DNA of 64,000 nt. It comes from Meandrina meandrites. Lineage: Eukaryota > Cnidaria > Anthozoa > Scleractinia > Meandrinidae. Positions 40,301 to 52,179 of this stretch are shown one piece after another (position 1 is the first letter of the stretch; the number at the start of each line of letters is the position of its first letter). A program made the position numbers and the translations under genes. The stretch lies in assembly GCA_963693305.1 (NCBI GenBank), contig OY855903.1:19273755-19337754 (forward strand). Direction: 5' to 3'. Below the pieces are notes generated by a model, which saw only the letters and a list, made by a program, of their open reading frames with translations, had not been told where the DNA came from and did no database searches.

Positions 40301-40793
40301 ACGTCTCGTCTAGCCCATAAAAAGAGTGAGTGACGAGTCAGGTATGTTGATGATCATTGATGGATCGCGTGACAAAGCGAAACTCTGTCTTCGCGCGCGT
40401 ACTGGCGTTAGCAGAAGTAACTAGTCTGGATGAGGAAATATATTATAAGTATGTTGAAAAAGAAATATCTAAAAGAAAATTGCTCTTATGATGGGCTCAA
40501 ACTGCAATTCAACTATAAAGAAAGACATCAAGAGAATTAAATTAAAAAAAAAAATCGTACGAATTCCAAACCGGAAGTGATTTGCATTGTTTTCTCATCC
40601 TGAATTAAATGCCAATTTTAGCCATGGCTCGATTCGAGAAGTGTTCAAAATGTTGGCTAATATTATATGTTTTCTTGGCCTTGGTTCTGCTTGGCTGCGT
40701 GGGTTATATTCGCTTCTCGTGTTGTCTTCCTCATGCGTTGCACGACGTAGGAACACAGAAGTAACCTTTATAAAACTTTTCGTGACATATCAT
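40300..40793 (+). promoter_or_regulatory. Upstream segment of GPCR unit A, first module
   Basis: Matches segments upstream of GPCR copies B and C (48940-49180 and 52180-52640), including ATCGTACGAATTCCAAACCG and the GGTTCTGCTTG / GTATTCGCTTCTCGTGTTGT block. It ends in the target site of the 4-kb element. It probably carries promoter sequence, because it was copied with each gene, but no motif proves it. Confidence 0.45.
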
Positions 40794-40966
40794 CAACCTC
40801 GTTCCCAGGGCCTACTCCGCTTTCAAGATGGCGGCTGGGCGCGGAGGGGAGTGACTATTCAGCACTCAGTTGATGTTGTGGGATTTCCCATTTTTTCATA
40901 CATGAAGTATAAATCACACTTAACTTTTTTTTCACGTTAAAAAAAAGTCGCCAATAGACAGGTTAA

Positions 40967-41350
40967 AGGGGCACTATCACGGCTGATCATAGAAATTTCT
41001 ATTTTCTAATTTCCTCAGTATATTTCCAAATGCCACCAAATACATGAATAAATTTGACAAATAGATCCCACAAAACAGGATAGAACAGTTATTTTGAGGA
41101 AGAAGTACAGGATTGCAAGGATGGAAGTGGATTGCGATTGATTTTTGGACAGGATGTCCAGAATTCAAAGCTGCCATTCTGGTGAAATTTTGAACATTTT
41201 GTTAGTCACTGTTTCCTCTTAGTTGATATTTCTTTGCATTTACCACTGTAAGCCTTTTTTTCTTCCTATTGCAAGACAATTAAGTACAATTTATAGCAAG
41301 CTACAGCCCATTCTTATAAAATATGATATTTCAGCCGTGATAGTGCCCCT
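40967..41350. mobile_element. TTAA-target MITE, AGGGGCACTATCACGG termini
   Basis: Exact inverted termini of at least 20 bp (AGGGGCACTATCACGGCTGA) flanked by TTAA at 40963-40966 and 41351-41354. The structure suits Kolobok-type non-autonomous elements. Confidence 0.85.
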
Positions 41351-41356
41351 TTAAGC

Positions 41357-41555
41357 ATGACGTTTACGGCAAACGGCAAACGGCAAAAATCGAACTTTTG
41401 GTGTCTGATTTTAGCCGTTTGTACAATTTAGGGAAATTGTTTGCATTTACTGTGATTAAGGGATTTTTTTCCTATTTTTCGACTGGCTTTATTTAAGTGC
41501 TAAAGAAAAAGTGAGCAAAATCAGAATTATTTTTGCCGTTTGCCGTAAACGTCAT
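41357..41555. mobile_element. Short inverted-repeat MITE, GTTTACGGCAAACGGC termini
   Basis: Left end ATGACGTTTACGGCAAACGG, right end TTTGCCGTAAACGTCAT. About 200 bp, with no coding capacity and no clear target duplication. Confidence 0.7.
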
Positions 41556-41561
41556 ACTTAA

Positions 41562-41638
41562 CCTCTCAAATAACAGGATTCGAACCCGGGCCGTCGGATT
41601 ACCGCGCGGGAACACTATCCACTAGGCTATCGACGACC
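41562..41638 (-). pseudogene. tRNA-like sequence (pseudo-tRNA or SINE head)
   Basis: On the - strand it contains perfect RNA polymerase III boxes: A box TAGCCTAGTGG and B box GGTTCGAATCC at tRNA-like spacing. The acceptor and T stems do not pair well, so it is not a working tRNA. Confidence 0.55.
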
Positions 41639-41716
41639 AGCTGCAAGAACCTCTAAAATTTTGGCTATATATCCTAACCTCAATATAAAGCTAACCGCAA
41701 GCAAACTAAGCTAACG

Positions 41717-41842
41717 TAGGCTAACCGGAGTGCTTTTTAGGTTAAATGGAGTGCTAGTAGGCTAACTGGAGTGCATAATAGGCTAACCGAAGTGTATAGT
41801 AGGCTAACCGCAGTGCTAAATAGGCTAACCGTAGTGCCGTTT
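41717..41842. repeat. 21-bp minisatellite, six copies
   Basis: Units of 20-21 bp (TAGGCTAACCGGAGTGCATA-like) start at 41717, 41738, 41758, 41779, 41800 and 41821. Confidence 0.9.
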
Positions 41843-42985
41843 TGTATTCACTACATGAACTGAGTGTTACGTGGTATAAAATGTCATGAGGTGTCTCCCT
41901 ATTGTCTCACAACATCAACTGAGTGCAGAATAGTCACTCCCGGGCGCGGAGAGGACCCTGGTTTATACTGATATAACACCCACGCTGATTGGCCCGAAGA
42001 TATGGACATTCTTACATTAGTTGTGATTGGTCAAAACACTCTTCGTTGCAAAATGGCCGACTTGTGGAGTTGTATTTTGATTTTCTTCTGTAATTGAAAC
42101 GAAGTTATTGCCAGTTAAATATTCCCCGCGTTGTTTCAATTATTCACGGCAATTAAAGGAAGAGCTGAAGTTGACGTTGGACCGTAAATTTATTTGAAAT
42201 TCCTCAAGGCTCAAGATCAAGAGGTGAAATGAAGGTGATTAGATCGATTGATGACAAGTTTTAAATAGATTCTGTCAGCCAAGAGTTGTAGTTGATTAAG
42301 TGTATATCTTATTTCCCGAAGCCCGTAATAGTGACGGAAACCCAAATGTATAAATTTCTCGCGGAAAGGTTTTCACTCGTAAATTAGGCGATTTGTGATT
42401 TAATAAATTTATACAAGATTTGAGCGATTAATGAATTTTACCTAGAGGGCAAGATACAATCAAATATCTTTCCCTGAAAGTTATTGCAAAGGCATATTTC
42501 AATTCTTAGTTAGGCCGTGGTCTATGAGAATTTAATAGATCTAAATGTGCCTATATATATATGTAGATCAGTCAAAGTATCTAATTGCCTTCTTTTTGTC
42601 TTTGTTATCGACCTTCTAAACAGGCCAGGTGTACTGTAAAATGCCAATTTATCACATAATTTAATGTTGACCAGTCTTGTTTATGACACAGTTTTGTTGA
42701 ACTTTATATAAACCTTGTTAAATATTCAGCATATAATGTTGAAATTTAATATTATTTATAGAAACCGTTTCAGATTGTACATTTTTCAGCTTGCAAAAAA
42801 TAAATCATGCCTAAATACAGGAACAATTTATTTAGATAAGTCAAGTGGAAAGGAAATGTATTATTTATAAGTGGAAGAGCTGTATTAAATCACCTGTCTT
42901 ACACCACATTTTAGTCTGTTTGGGTTCATTTGCACTGAGCCAAATTTAAGTAAATAGTTTCTGGGATTTTGATTATTTTTGTGTA

Positions 42986-43158
42986 CAGTTGAACCCCGCT
43001 AATTCAAACCGTCAGGGGAAACGAAAAATAGTTCGAAATAGTGGGAGTTCAAATAGCCGATAGTGAATGACTGAAGGGCAAGTCCAAGGGAATTGCATTT
43101 TAGTTCGAAATAATGGGGAATTCAAAATAACCGAGTTCAAATTAGCGGGGTCTAACTG
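42986..43158. mobile_element. TA-target pogo-like MITE
   Basis: Begins CAGTTGAACCCCGCTAATTC and ends GAATTAGCGGGGTCTAACTG-like sequence, flanked by TA at 42984-42985 and 43159-43160. Resembles the 18.4-kb element in having repeated GTTCGAAATA-type blocks. Confidence 0.8.
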
Positions 43159-45591
43159 TACTTTTGGGGGACTTTTCTAACAAGGCATTTCTTTCACTTT
43201 ATGTCCTTTTGGTGATCCAGCCAAAGACCTCAGTTTTTGTTCATTGTCCCTTATGCCAATCCTGTAGCACCTTAGAAGGTTATCTCCAGGATGAAAATGT
43301 GGGAAAAGATTTTTATTCAGTTTGAAATTAAGGGTTCTCCCGTGTACAACAAGATCACTGGTCTCAGAGGTCAGGAATAGGAACAGGACTGAGATACGGT
43401 ATACAGCTAATATAAATTTGGTTTTGCAAACTAGACTACAGGAAACCCTTACAAAACAGTAGTGCTTTTTATTCATTATTTTTTAAGCTATTGCTTTTGT
43501 TTATAACAGGACTCTGATGATAAAAGTGTGTTTTCCACTCATTCTGACAGTTCTAAATATTCAAAATCATCATTATTACATATTAAATTGGTTCCAAATA
43601 TGAAATAGATAAAAGAGATGTTGCACAATCAAAGTGTGTCACTAGGGGTGGAGAATATTTGAGACTTCACAAGACAGCAAGCTTGTGTTTTTCTTTCCGA
43701 AACTGAGAATTTTGAAGATGAGTCGATAATGCTCTAAGTCTTGAGCTTGAGCTCCATCCTTTTAGAGTTGTGTCTGGCAGATGTCATGCTCATTTTCCCG
43801 AAATTGGAATCTCCAGCCAACCTTGATGCGAGACAGCTTTTCACTTGGCAGAAGAATCAAATTGGCAGGTCCTTTTAGCCAACTACAGTTCTATGTATGT
43901 TTAATATAGTTGGCTGTCCAGACATTTCTCACCCTACCCAGTGCTAGTTTGCTTTGCATAGTACACTAATCAAGTTCTTGAATAAACCTAAAAACAAGGT
44001 TACCATGTCAGAATTATATAGGGTTTAAGACAGCATGAAAAGTTTATAAATTATTGCATTTCTAGTTGTTTAAATATATGATGGAAAGTTTAGGTCAAAA
44101 CCAATCACAAACGGCAACTCTGGCAGCCGAAATGTTTGAAAGGTATTTAAAAACTGCATTAAAGCTGGTGTGAAAAATAAATCATAACAATTAATTCCTG
44201 ATTAATTTGTAATTTTCGAATTATATGGGTTTGGTTATGCCGAGTTTGTATTATTGTAAATAGGAACTCGAGGTGTTAAATAGAAAGATCAAGTGAGGAC
44301 TCGCCAGTTGTACTCACGAACGAGATCAAAATCGATCCAACGAATTTAAAGCCAAATTAAATACAGTGAAAATTAAACATTCGACCCCTTCAAGTCTTGT
44401 TTAGGTCGTCTGTAAGCCAAAAAATAAAAATAATAAACTCTTACCTGAAATAACAAAACGCTCAAACCTCACGCGTCCGGGTAGTAGAAATTACGATAAA
44501 TCGATCTGGAAAATCAACGGTCCACAAAAACGTTGTTTCGCAGCTAAAATACGCAAAATGATGACACACTGAAGCTAAATCCTCGAAAATCTTCAGCCAT
44601 TTTGATTCCTTGAACCGCTGATCAAGAGTAGCGAAGACGAGATTCGATCATGTGTCACGTGACAAAATACTCCACGATCCGTGGAGTATTTCGCGGGGGG
44701 TCTAACGGTGTGTGCCAGGGTCTTCTCCGCGCCCAGCCGCCATCTTGAAAGCGGAGTAGGCCCTGGGAACGAGGTTGACATATCATGTGACATTTCAAGG
44801 CCATTTCAGTTTCCGGTCCGGTCGTGTCTTGGAAACAGGCTGAACAGGAAGACAGTTCAAAATATGTTGATGAATATTTCTATACGGCGGCTTTGGTTCT
44901 GCTTGAGTGCGTGGGATGTATTCGCTTCTCGTGTTGTCTCCTCATGCGTTGCACGAGGTATTAAAAGGGACAGTCCCCGACGCACGTCCAAACACAAACG
45001 TTTCGCCCTTTGTTCCATTATTCTTTTTCTGTCACCAAGGTTGATGTGTTCTTGTCATATGTCACTACTGACCCGGAAATAAGATGTTTCATTTTGTTAT
45101 TGGTATTTGCTAGCTGTTAGAATTGTGCTGAACACAGAAGTAAGGTCAACTAACCGCTATAAAGCTTCTCGTGACATATCACTAACATGGCCGAGTTGGC
45201 GAAAATCAGACGATATTTCGCAACATTGAGCAGAATAATTGTTTTATCATCAATAAATTGTCAACGAAATGCTTTTCGTAGCGAGCAAAACTGTGGCTGT
45301 GCAGCACTTTGCAAGATTTCGGGTCTTTCTCTAAGTACCGGGCACAGATGACGTAAAACATTTTAACAGAAATAAAAGGTAAGAAACAATAATACTGCTA
45401 CAAAATACAAATAATCGCAAACAAAGGCAAAACAATAATGTGACTTCATTTGCATCCGGAAAGACCCAAATATACCAAAGATTTCGCAACATATGTATAT
45501 CGCAGGATATCTGTTACGTACGGATGACGGATAACAATGGCCTTCTGACCATATGGGCATCACGCGAATTTGTTGAATAATAAATACATAC

Positions 45592-45600
45592 ATATATATA
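45592..45600 (+). promoter_or_regulatory. TATA-like box of GPCR copy A
   Basis: ATATATATA precedes the block CAGTAGCTGGAGCAGTTAGA, which is conserved upstream of all three paralogs and probably marks the transcription start. It lies about 120 bp before the start codon. Copy B has TATATA at 49877-49882; copy C lacks a clear one. Confidence 0.45.
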
Positions 45601-45720
45601 CAGTAGCTGGAGCAGTTAGATAGCTGCAAACTGCCTTGATCACCACGAGATACAACAGTTTAAGACACATTTAGTTCCAAAGAAATTTTTGGTGCGCTAG
45701 CTTCCAAGCTTAAAATCACA

Positions 45721-47144
45721 ATGATGACAGTGAATTGTTCGAATTTGACTGGTAAGTGTTAATAGTTCAAGCAATGTTTTTGCAGGCTTGTTGAAGAAAA
45801 TGATTCAATGATGGCTCAATGCCTTCTTCCAAGGCACACATGAGCAAGAGAGGATAATTATGATTACTTGTAAATATTAATTGTAAATATCAATGATAAC
45901 AGTAAATATCAATGTAAATATCTAAATATCTAAATATCAAAATGTAAATATCAATGATAACAGATAATTTTTAACGTTTTAGAGAATTTTAAAAATACTT
46001 TTTTTATTTCTATTTATATAAATTATTTATTTTTACACACGTACACATTCTAACGAGAACTGTATGTACTCCTAACTGTCACGTGTATAAATAAAATTTG
46101 ATTTGATTTGATTTTGATAAATAGATATAACTTTCGAGACAGGGTTCCGGGGTATCTTAGTCTGTTTTCTGCGCCGGAAGAGACTCAGAGAGATGTCTCA
46201 TTTCCTGTTATGATCTTTTCGCTCGCAATCTTCAATCCTTACATTGTGTGTTTGTTTTTTCAGACCCAGTTCCCTTGGCTGGCGCTGCAGTTCTTTTGCC
46301 GCTCTCTGTGCTTACCGCGGTGGTAAACTCCTTGGTAATAATAACAATTTGGAAAGATCCATTCAAAAAACTTAAGGGTACTGCGAACTGCCTCACATTA
46401 AACCTCGCCGTTTGCGACCTGTTGGTGGGTATTTTAGGCGAGTTACTTTTCGCTCTTTCTCACTGGGTACCCGACGATTGGAGCATTACTATAGCAGCGC
46501 ACACGACGAGCTATCTTGGTTTTACTGCTTCATTTCTGACAATACTTGGACTTGCAGTTGAACGGCTGATAGCCATTTCATCCCCGTTAAAGAGTCAAGA
46601 TTACTTAACATCGACTTATCTCTCAATTGGAATTCTGTCCATTTGGCTCTTTGCTGGACTCATAGCGTTTCTTCCCTTGCTTGGATGGGATTCAGTTGAA
46701 GGAAACAGACTGTTTATTTGCGATGCTATCGCCCTTCCTATACTCATCTTATTATTCGCTTGTTATACAAGAATCTACTTCCTGGTAAGAAATTTGTCGA
46801 CAGGAGTCGAGCGTGCAGAGCGACTATGTCTACTAACAGTAAGCGCTCAAAACATGGAAAAATTAAAGCGAAGAGAAAGGAGTGTGGCATATTCTGTGTT
46901 CATCCTGGTTGGTTTATTTGCTGTGTGCTGGATTCCAGTAATCGTATTGGAAAACATCAATGTCGGTAAAAAATGTATTTCTGAACATCATGACTATTTT
47001 CTGGCTTCAACAATATTTCTGCATCCGCTGGCCAATCCCATCGCATATGCGCTGCGCACGGTGAAGTTTCGAAGAGCACTTAAGAGGATAATTTTCAATT
47101 GCAACAGTGAGTCTCCAAGACGAGCTATTGCCGAAAATAAATGA
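45721..47144 (+). CDS. Class A GPCR, tandem paralog A (two exons)
   Basis: Exon 1 is 45721-45751 (MMTVNCSNLT plus one base) and exon 2 is 46264-47144, joined by a GT-AG phase 1 intron. 303 residues. The short N-terminus has N-glycosylation sequons, then seven helices: VVNSLVIITIWKDPF (TM1), LNLAVCDLLVG (TM2), LAVERLIAIS (ERL in place of DRY), FAVCWIPVIV (TM6), LANPIAYALR (NPxxY). There is no outer TM3 Cys. The sequence is close to copies B and C and differs most in intracellular loop 3 and extracellular loop 3, always by whole codons. The intron has a LINE-tail-like insertion (about 45865-46115) ending in TTTGATTTGATTTGATTTTG. The ligand is unknown; related to the melanocortin/adenosine-type receptor group by inference. 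Confidence 0.88.
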
Positions 47145-47939
47145 TACAAATCAACCCCAGGCTAGTTGTATGGAAAATAGATTCTTAGACGGCTTCTTAG
47201 ATTCTTAAACGAGTTTAACATTTCCACGGGGTCTTGAAAACAAAAATTATTTTTAATCATCTTCTATTTCATTACATCAATAGCATTGACATTATTATGC
47301 CATAAAAACAAAAGTTGTAATGAAGACACTTGACATGCCTAGTCATGTTACGGGGGTTACCGTAACGGTTTGCTGTCCTCAGTAAGTAAAATATGTAGTG
47401 TTCATTCGCTGCATTGGTACCGTGAACATTCAGTAGTGACACATGTATGGAACAGGGCATCAGTAGAGTTTCTTATTGTCTTAACTGTGAACATGTTTTT
47501 TGATGCACATGCTACGAATTGTGTACGTATTCCTCAGCTAATCTGCATGTCTTGTACTTATTCATTTCATAAATGGCATCTCTGTTTCTTTATCATATAA
47601 AGCAACGCTTTCAAGATTTTATGATTTTGTTGTGTAAGTAAGAATGCTTAACATTTTACGAACATTAACACTTGGATATATGGATGTAGCTAAATATCTT
47701 GAACATGAAAAGAAAATGTGCTGGTAACATAATGAACTGAACTAAGGCTATCGAAAAAATAAAATAAACAATAAAATCTCTCATTGCGTTAGCGAAATTC
47801 CGTATTAAAAGAACCCGTCATAGATTTCCGATGAAACTTTGTACACTGAACTAAAGAATCAAGGAGATAATAAAAATGTATTACAGAAAGAGGGTGTCAC
47901 CGTGCTTGTTTCTTTGGCACAATGCTGACTAAAACGGTT
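47145..47939. other. 3' flank of GPCR copy A
   Basis: Homologous to the 3' flank of copy C (54628-54840) and less to that of copy B. No gene is seen in it. Confidence 0.5.
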
Positions 47940-48500
47940 TCGGGGGTGGAAGCGGTATCATTGGACTTTGGATATTCATGATTCCTGTCTTGTTTTACCT
48001 CAATGATTCGTGATTCATTTATAAATTTCGTTTGATGTTTATGATTCATTTGTCGATGTTTTCATCCAATTTTGAAAGTAACTTCACGGTGCATGTGTGT
48101 AACATACCTAATAACGGTCAAATTGATAGGTAAGGGATGATTATTTGCAATTGAGTCACGGTTTCAATGTTTTCTTGTAGGGGGGTCTGGGGGCATGCTC
48201 CCCCAGAAAATTTTGAAAATTAGATGCTTGGAAATGCTATTTTCGGCCATTTCTGTGATATAACTGTATAACTGAAGTTATAACTGATATAACTGAAGTT
48301 TCGTAGTTTGCATTATATATTCACACGCCTCCATTATCGATGGAAGCATAATTATTTGTTATTCATGATTCTTTTAGCCATCTCTCGTTATCAGTCATGA
48401 TTCCCAAGTTTTGAACACGAAGATTCATGATTCCTACCAATTTTACAGCCATGATTCCTGATTCATGATTCCACTTCTACACCCCGCTTGCACCCCCCGA
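47940..48500. mobile_element. ATTCATGATTC-rich element, uninterrupted copy
   Basis: About 560 bp. The left end is CGGGGGTGGAAGCGGTATCA; repeated ATTCATGATTC motifs lie at both ends, and GGGGTCTGGGGGCATGC in the middle. It gives the empty-site state for both insertions in the 35.7-39.4 kb copy. Confidence 0.75.
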
Positions 48501-48929
48501 AACGGTTATCTAGGCCACCTTTTGGAATAGCCGTGCGCAACAAGTAAGCTCGATTTTTTATCAATGTGGCATCTGATATCACACAGAGTTTGACATTCTT
48601 CTATTGTTTATTCACATTACGTTCCAGAAAAATGACTTCAAATACCCTCGTATTTATTGATCTGTAAAAAGAGATATAATTTGGACATGCGATGTTGGAC
48701 CCGTTACGGTCTTTCTCAGTAGAATTTATTAAAATTGCCAAAAAACTGGTTATAGATTTTTGCGAATTTTTTTCTTAAGCAATGAAGATACTGTTTTCAT
48801 TAAAATAATTATTAAATAACAAATGGGAGTCACCGCGCTCGTTTAGAAGAAAATGACCATTTAACCCTATAAAGGAAATCCCCAAATGCTCAGTGTATGC
48901 GCGCGCTAAATGACGCGAAAAATTGTGCT

Positions 48930-50016
48930 GTTGTGTGCAGCAAAATCGTACGAATTCCAAACCGGAATTGATTTGTTTTCTTTTCTCATCCTGAATTAAA
49001 GGCCAATTTTAGCCACAGCTCGATTCTGTAAATGTTTAAAATGTTGGCAAATATAATGTGGTCTCTTAGCCTTGGTTCTGCTTGCTACCAGTGCTACGTG
49101 GGCTGTATTCGCTTCTCGTGTTGTTTTCTCGTGCGTTGCACGAGTAGGAACACAAAAGTAACCGTTATAGAACTTCTCGTGACATATCATGTGACATTTC
49201 AAGGCCATTTCAGTTTCCGGTCCGGTCGTTTCTTGGAAACAGGCTGAACAGGAAGAACAGTTCAAAATATGTTGATGAATATTTCTATACGGCGGCTTTG
49301 GTTCTGCCTGAGTGCGTGGGATGTATTCGCTTCTCGTGTTGTCTTCTCGTGCGTTGCACGAGGTATTAAAAGGGACAGTCCCCGACGCACACCCAAACAC
49401 AGACATTTCGCCCATTATTCCAATATTTTTTTTCTGTCACCAAGGTTGATGTGTTCTTGCTATATGTCACTACTGACCCGGAAAAATGCTGTTTCATGTT
49501 GCTCTTATTATTTTCTAACTGTTGGTTTGTGCTGAACACAGAAGTAAGGTCAAGTATAACAGCTATAAAGCTTCTCGTGATATATCATGCGACATTTCAG
49601 AGGCCCTGCCAGGGTAAATTTCGACAAGCGACATGGGCCAAAAAGTAGCGACAGCGCTCAAACGAAATAGCGACAAACGACTGACGAAGCCAAATGTATG
49701 TCACTAAATTTCCGACAGCGTTGTGTAGCCTTGACAAAACGCCGACACGAGATATTTTAAAATTCCGACAAGCGACCTGGGACACCCCCCTGGCAGGGCC
49801 TCATTTCAAGGTCATTTCCCCGATCCTCTCCAGTCATGGAAACAGGCCGAACAGGAAACCGTTCAATATATTCATGTATATACAGTAGCTGGAGCAGTTA
49901 GATAGCGCAAACGGCCTTGATCACCAAGAGATACAAAAGTTTAAGCCACATTTAGTTCCAAAGAAATTTCTGGTGCGCTAGATTCTAAGCTTGAGATCAC
50001 AGTGAAGACAGTTCGA
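48930..50016 (+). promoter_or_regulatory. Upstream segment of GPCR copy B, two modules
   Basis: Two direct copies of the GGTTCTGCTTG / TTCGCTTCTCGTGTTGT / CGTGCGTTGCACGAG block lie at about 49075-49150 and 49300-49365, as in unit A (40676 and 44893). It then has TATATA at 49877-49882 and the conserved CAGTAGCTGGAGCAG start-site block. A TE-like piece sits at about 49600-49800 (GGCCCTGCCAGGG facing CCCTGGCAGGGCC). Confidence 0.45.
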
Positions 50017-51721
50017 ATGAAATTGACCGGTAAGTATTAATAGTTCGAGCAATGTTTTTGCACGCTTCTTGCAGGGAATGATTGACTGATGGCTCAGTGC
50101 CTACTCTCAAGGCACACATGAGCAAGAGAGGATGATTGTACTGGAACGATTGTTCATGATACGATCATTCATAAAGTAAACACTGGACTCAAATCGTATT
50201 CAGAAGAATTGGATACGCACGGGTAACCTGAGCAAGTCACGCAATCAGGTTCTAGCTGAATACATTTATAATACATGCTGTACTTTCACACGTACTTTAA
50301 TTATTTAAATATGTCACATCTATATATCGGAGTTTCGTTCCCAGGATGTATTCCAAGAACGCGTAAAGGGTCCGTAAAATTTGGCTGAGCCTTAAGATCA
50401 TGTTCTTATTTAGGCAATACATTTTCTGAAATTTTGATTCATATCTCAGCCTCAACGTCAGTTATAAAAATTTTTCTTATAAAAAAAGAGTGTAACACAA
50501 GACTTACATAAATTGAAAAAAGCAAGAAAGCTGGATAAACTTAGAATTCTCCGTTACATAAAACTGAAAAGCGGAAGTGGATTTTACATGATGAATAACG
50601 CGGCTTCTTGGAAAAACCTCATGATTGTGTTTATAGTCATATATAGCCGAGGAATACGAGTATTGAATATTATAAATGAGTTTTGTTTTTAGATAGATAT
50701 AACTTTCGAGACAGGGTTCCGGGGTATCTTAGTCTGTTTTCTGCGCCGGAAGAGACTTAGAGAGATGTCTCATTTCCTGTTATGATATTTTCGCTTGCAA
50801 ACTTTGTTTTTTTCAGACCCAGTTCCCTTGGCTGGCGCTGCAGTTCTTTTGCCGCTCTCTGTGCTAACCGCGATGGTAAACTCCTTGGTAATAATAACAA
50901 TTTGGAAAGATCCAAACAAAAATCTGAAGGGTACTGTGAGTTGCCTTATATTAAACCTGGCCGTTTGTGACCTGTTGGTGGGTATTCCAGGCGAGTTACT
51001 TTTCGCTCTTTCTCACTGGGTACCCGACGATTGGAGCATTACTATAGCAGCGCACTCGACGAGCTATCTTGGTTTTACTGCTTCATTTCTGACAATCCTT
51101 GGACTTGCAGTTGAACGGCTGATAGTCATTTCATCCCCGTTAAAGAGTCAAGATTACTTAACATCGACTTATCTCTCAATTGGAATTCTGTCCATTTGGC
51201 TCTTTGCTGGACTGTTAGCGTTTCTTCCCTTGATTGGATGGTATTCAGTTGAAGAATACAGACTGTTTATTTGCGATGCTATCGCCATTCCCATACTCAT
51301 CTTATTATTCGCTTGTTATACAAGAATCTACTTCCTGGTGAAAAAATATTTTCATCGAGATTTGTCATCAGGAGTCAAGCGCGCAGAGCGACTATGTCTA
51401 ACAGAAAACGCTGAAAACATGGAAAGATTAAAGCGAAGGGAAAGGAGTGTGGCATATTCTGTGTTTATCCTGGTTGGTTTATTTACTGTGTGTTGGATTC
51501 CAGCAATCGTAATGGAAAACGTCAATGCCAGTGGAAATTGTATTTCTGAAGATCATGACTATTTTCTATCCGATGTCAAGGCATCAACAATATTTCTGCA
51601 TCCGCTGGCCAATCCCATCGCATATGCGCTGCGCACGGTGAAGTTTCGAAGAGCACTTAAGAGGATAATTTTTAATTGGAACAGTGAGTCTCCAAGACGA
51701 GCTATTGCCGAAAATAAATGA
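50017..51721 (+). CDS. Class A GPCR, tandem paralog B (two exons)
   Basis: Exon 1 is 50017-50029 (MKLT plus one base) and exon 2 is 50817-51721, phase 1 GT-AG intron. 305 residues. The ATGATG start of copy A is not conserved here, so I chose the ATG just before the conserved donor (GGTAAGTATT). The seven-helix core has VVITIWKDP-type TM1, NLAVCDLLVG, LAVERLIVIS, FTVCWIPAIV and NPIAYALR motifs. Intracellular loop 3 has a six-residue insertion (KYFHRD) relative to A and C. The intron carries a MITE at about 50346-50492. The frame is intact. Confidence 0.88.
50346..50492. mobile_element. Relative of the MITE that hosts the DIRS element
   Basis: Its right end (CTCAGCCTCAACGTCAGTTA, then AAAAAAAGAGTG before TA) matches 17980-18034. 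It is absent from the same intron of copy C, which dates the insertion after that duplication. Confidence 0.65.
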
Positions 51722-51814
51722 TTCAAATCAACCCCAAGCTATTTGTATGGAAAACAGCTTCTAAGCCGGCCGGGTCCATACGTATGTGTAACGAGGTTAA
51801 CATTTCCACAGGGT

Positions 51815-51860
51815 GATGATGATGATGATGATGATGATGATAATGATAATGATAATAATT
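51815..51860. repeat. (GAT)n/(AAT)n microsatellite
   Basis: Run of GATGAT units passing into GATAAT units in the 3' flank of GPCR copy B. Confidence 0.95.
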
Positions 51861-52179
51861 AAAAAGTCTGTCATGTCGTTAACTGTGTTGGCAGTGTGTT
51901 TGTATAATATAGCTTCTGATACCTGAAGAAGGCCAGCCGAAATATAGTACACAAATTTAAAACCTTTCTACGTTGTATCGGTCTCTGCTTTTTTGTAGGT
52001 CTGATATAGTACATACTAGCTGTCAGCTACATGTGAAAATGTAGTCTCCTAACTCATAAAGCCTTAGTACAAGGTCACAGTCCAGTCCTAATCTGAGGTT
52101 AGTCCAGTCCCCGACTCCCTTTTAGCTCCTTTTGTGCCCTACCCAGGGGGTTGAAACCCTATAAATGCGAGTAAGCGAC

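Larger units (their letters stand above)
40794..44777. mobile_element. 4-kb inverted-repeat element with 9-bp target duplication
   Basis: Exact inverted termini of about 53 bp begin CAACCTCGTTCCCAGGGCCT. The flanks are ACATATCAT at 40785-40793 and 44778-44786. A further inverted match of the left subterminal region lies at about 41910-41955, so it may be compound. No transposase frame is visible. Nested inside are a TTAA element, a GTTTACGG hairpin element, a tRNA-like segment, a 21-bp minisatellite and a TA-target MITE. A 9-bp duplication suits Mutator-like elements, but the superfamily is inference. Confidence 0.8.

Noticed and set aside
43177..43476. 99-codon minus-strand frame inside the 4-kb element
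   Set aside because: No transposase motif or other domain; composition like surrounding noncoding sequence.
44681..45082. Frame conserved upstream of GPCR copies (also at 49269-49535 and 52414-52656)
   Set aside because: Similarity follows from recent segmental duplication; both strands are open in parts and no family is recognised. Kept only as an upstream module.
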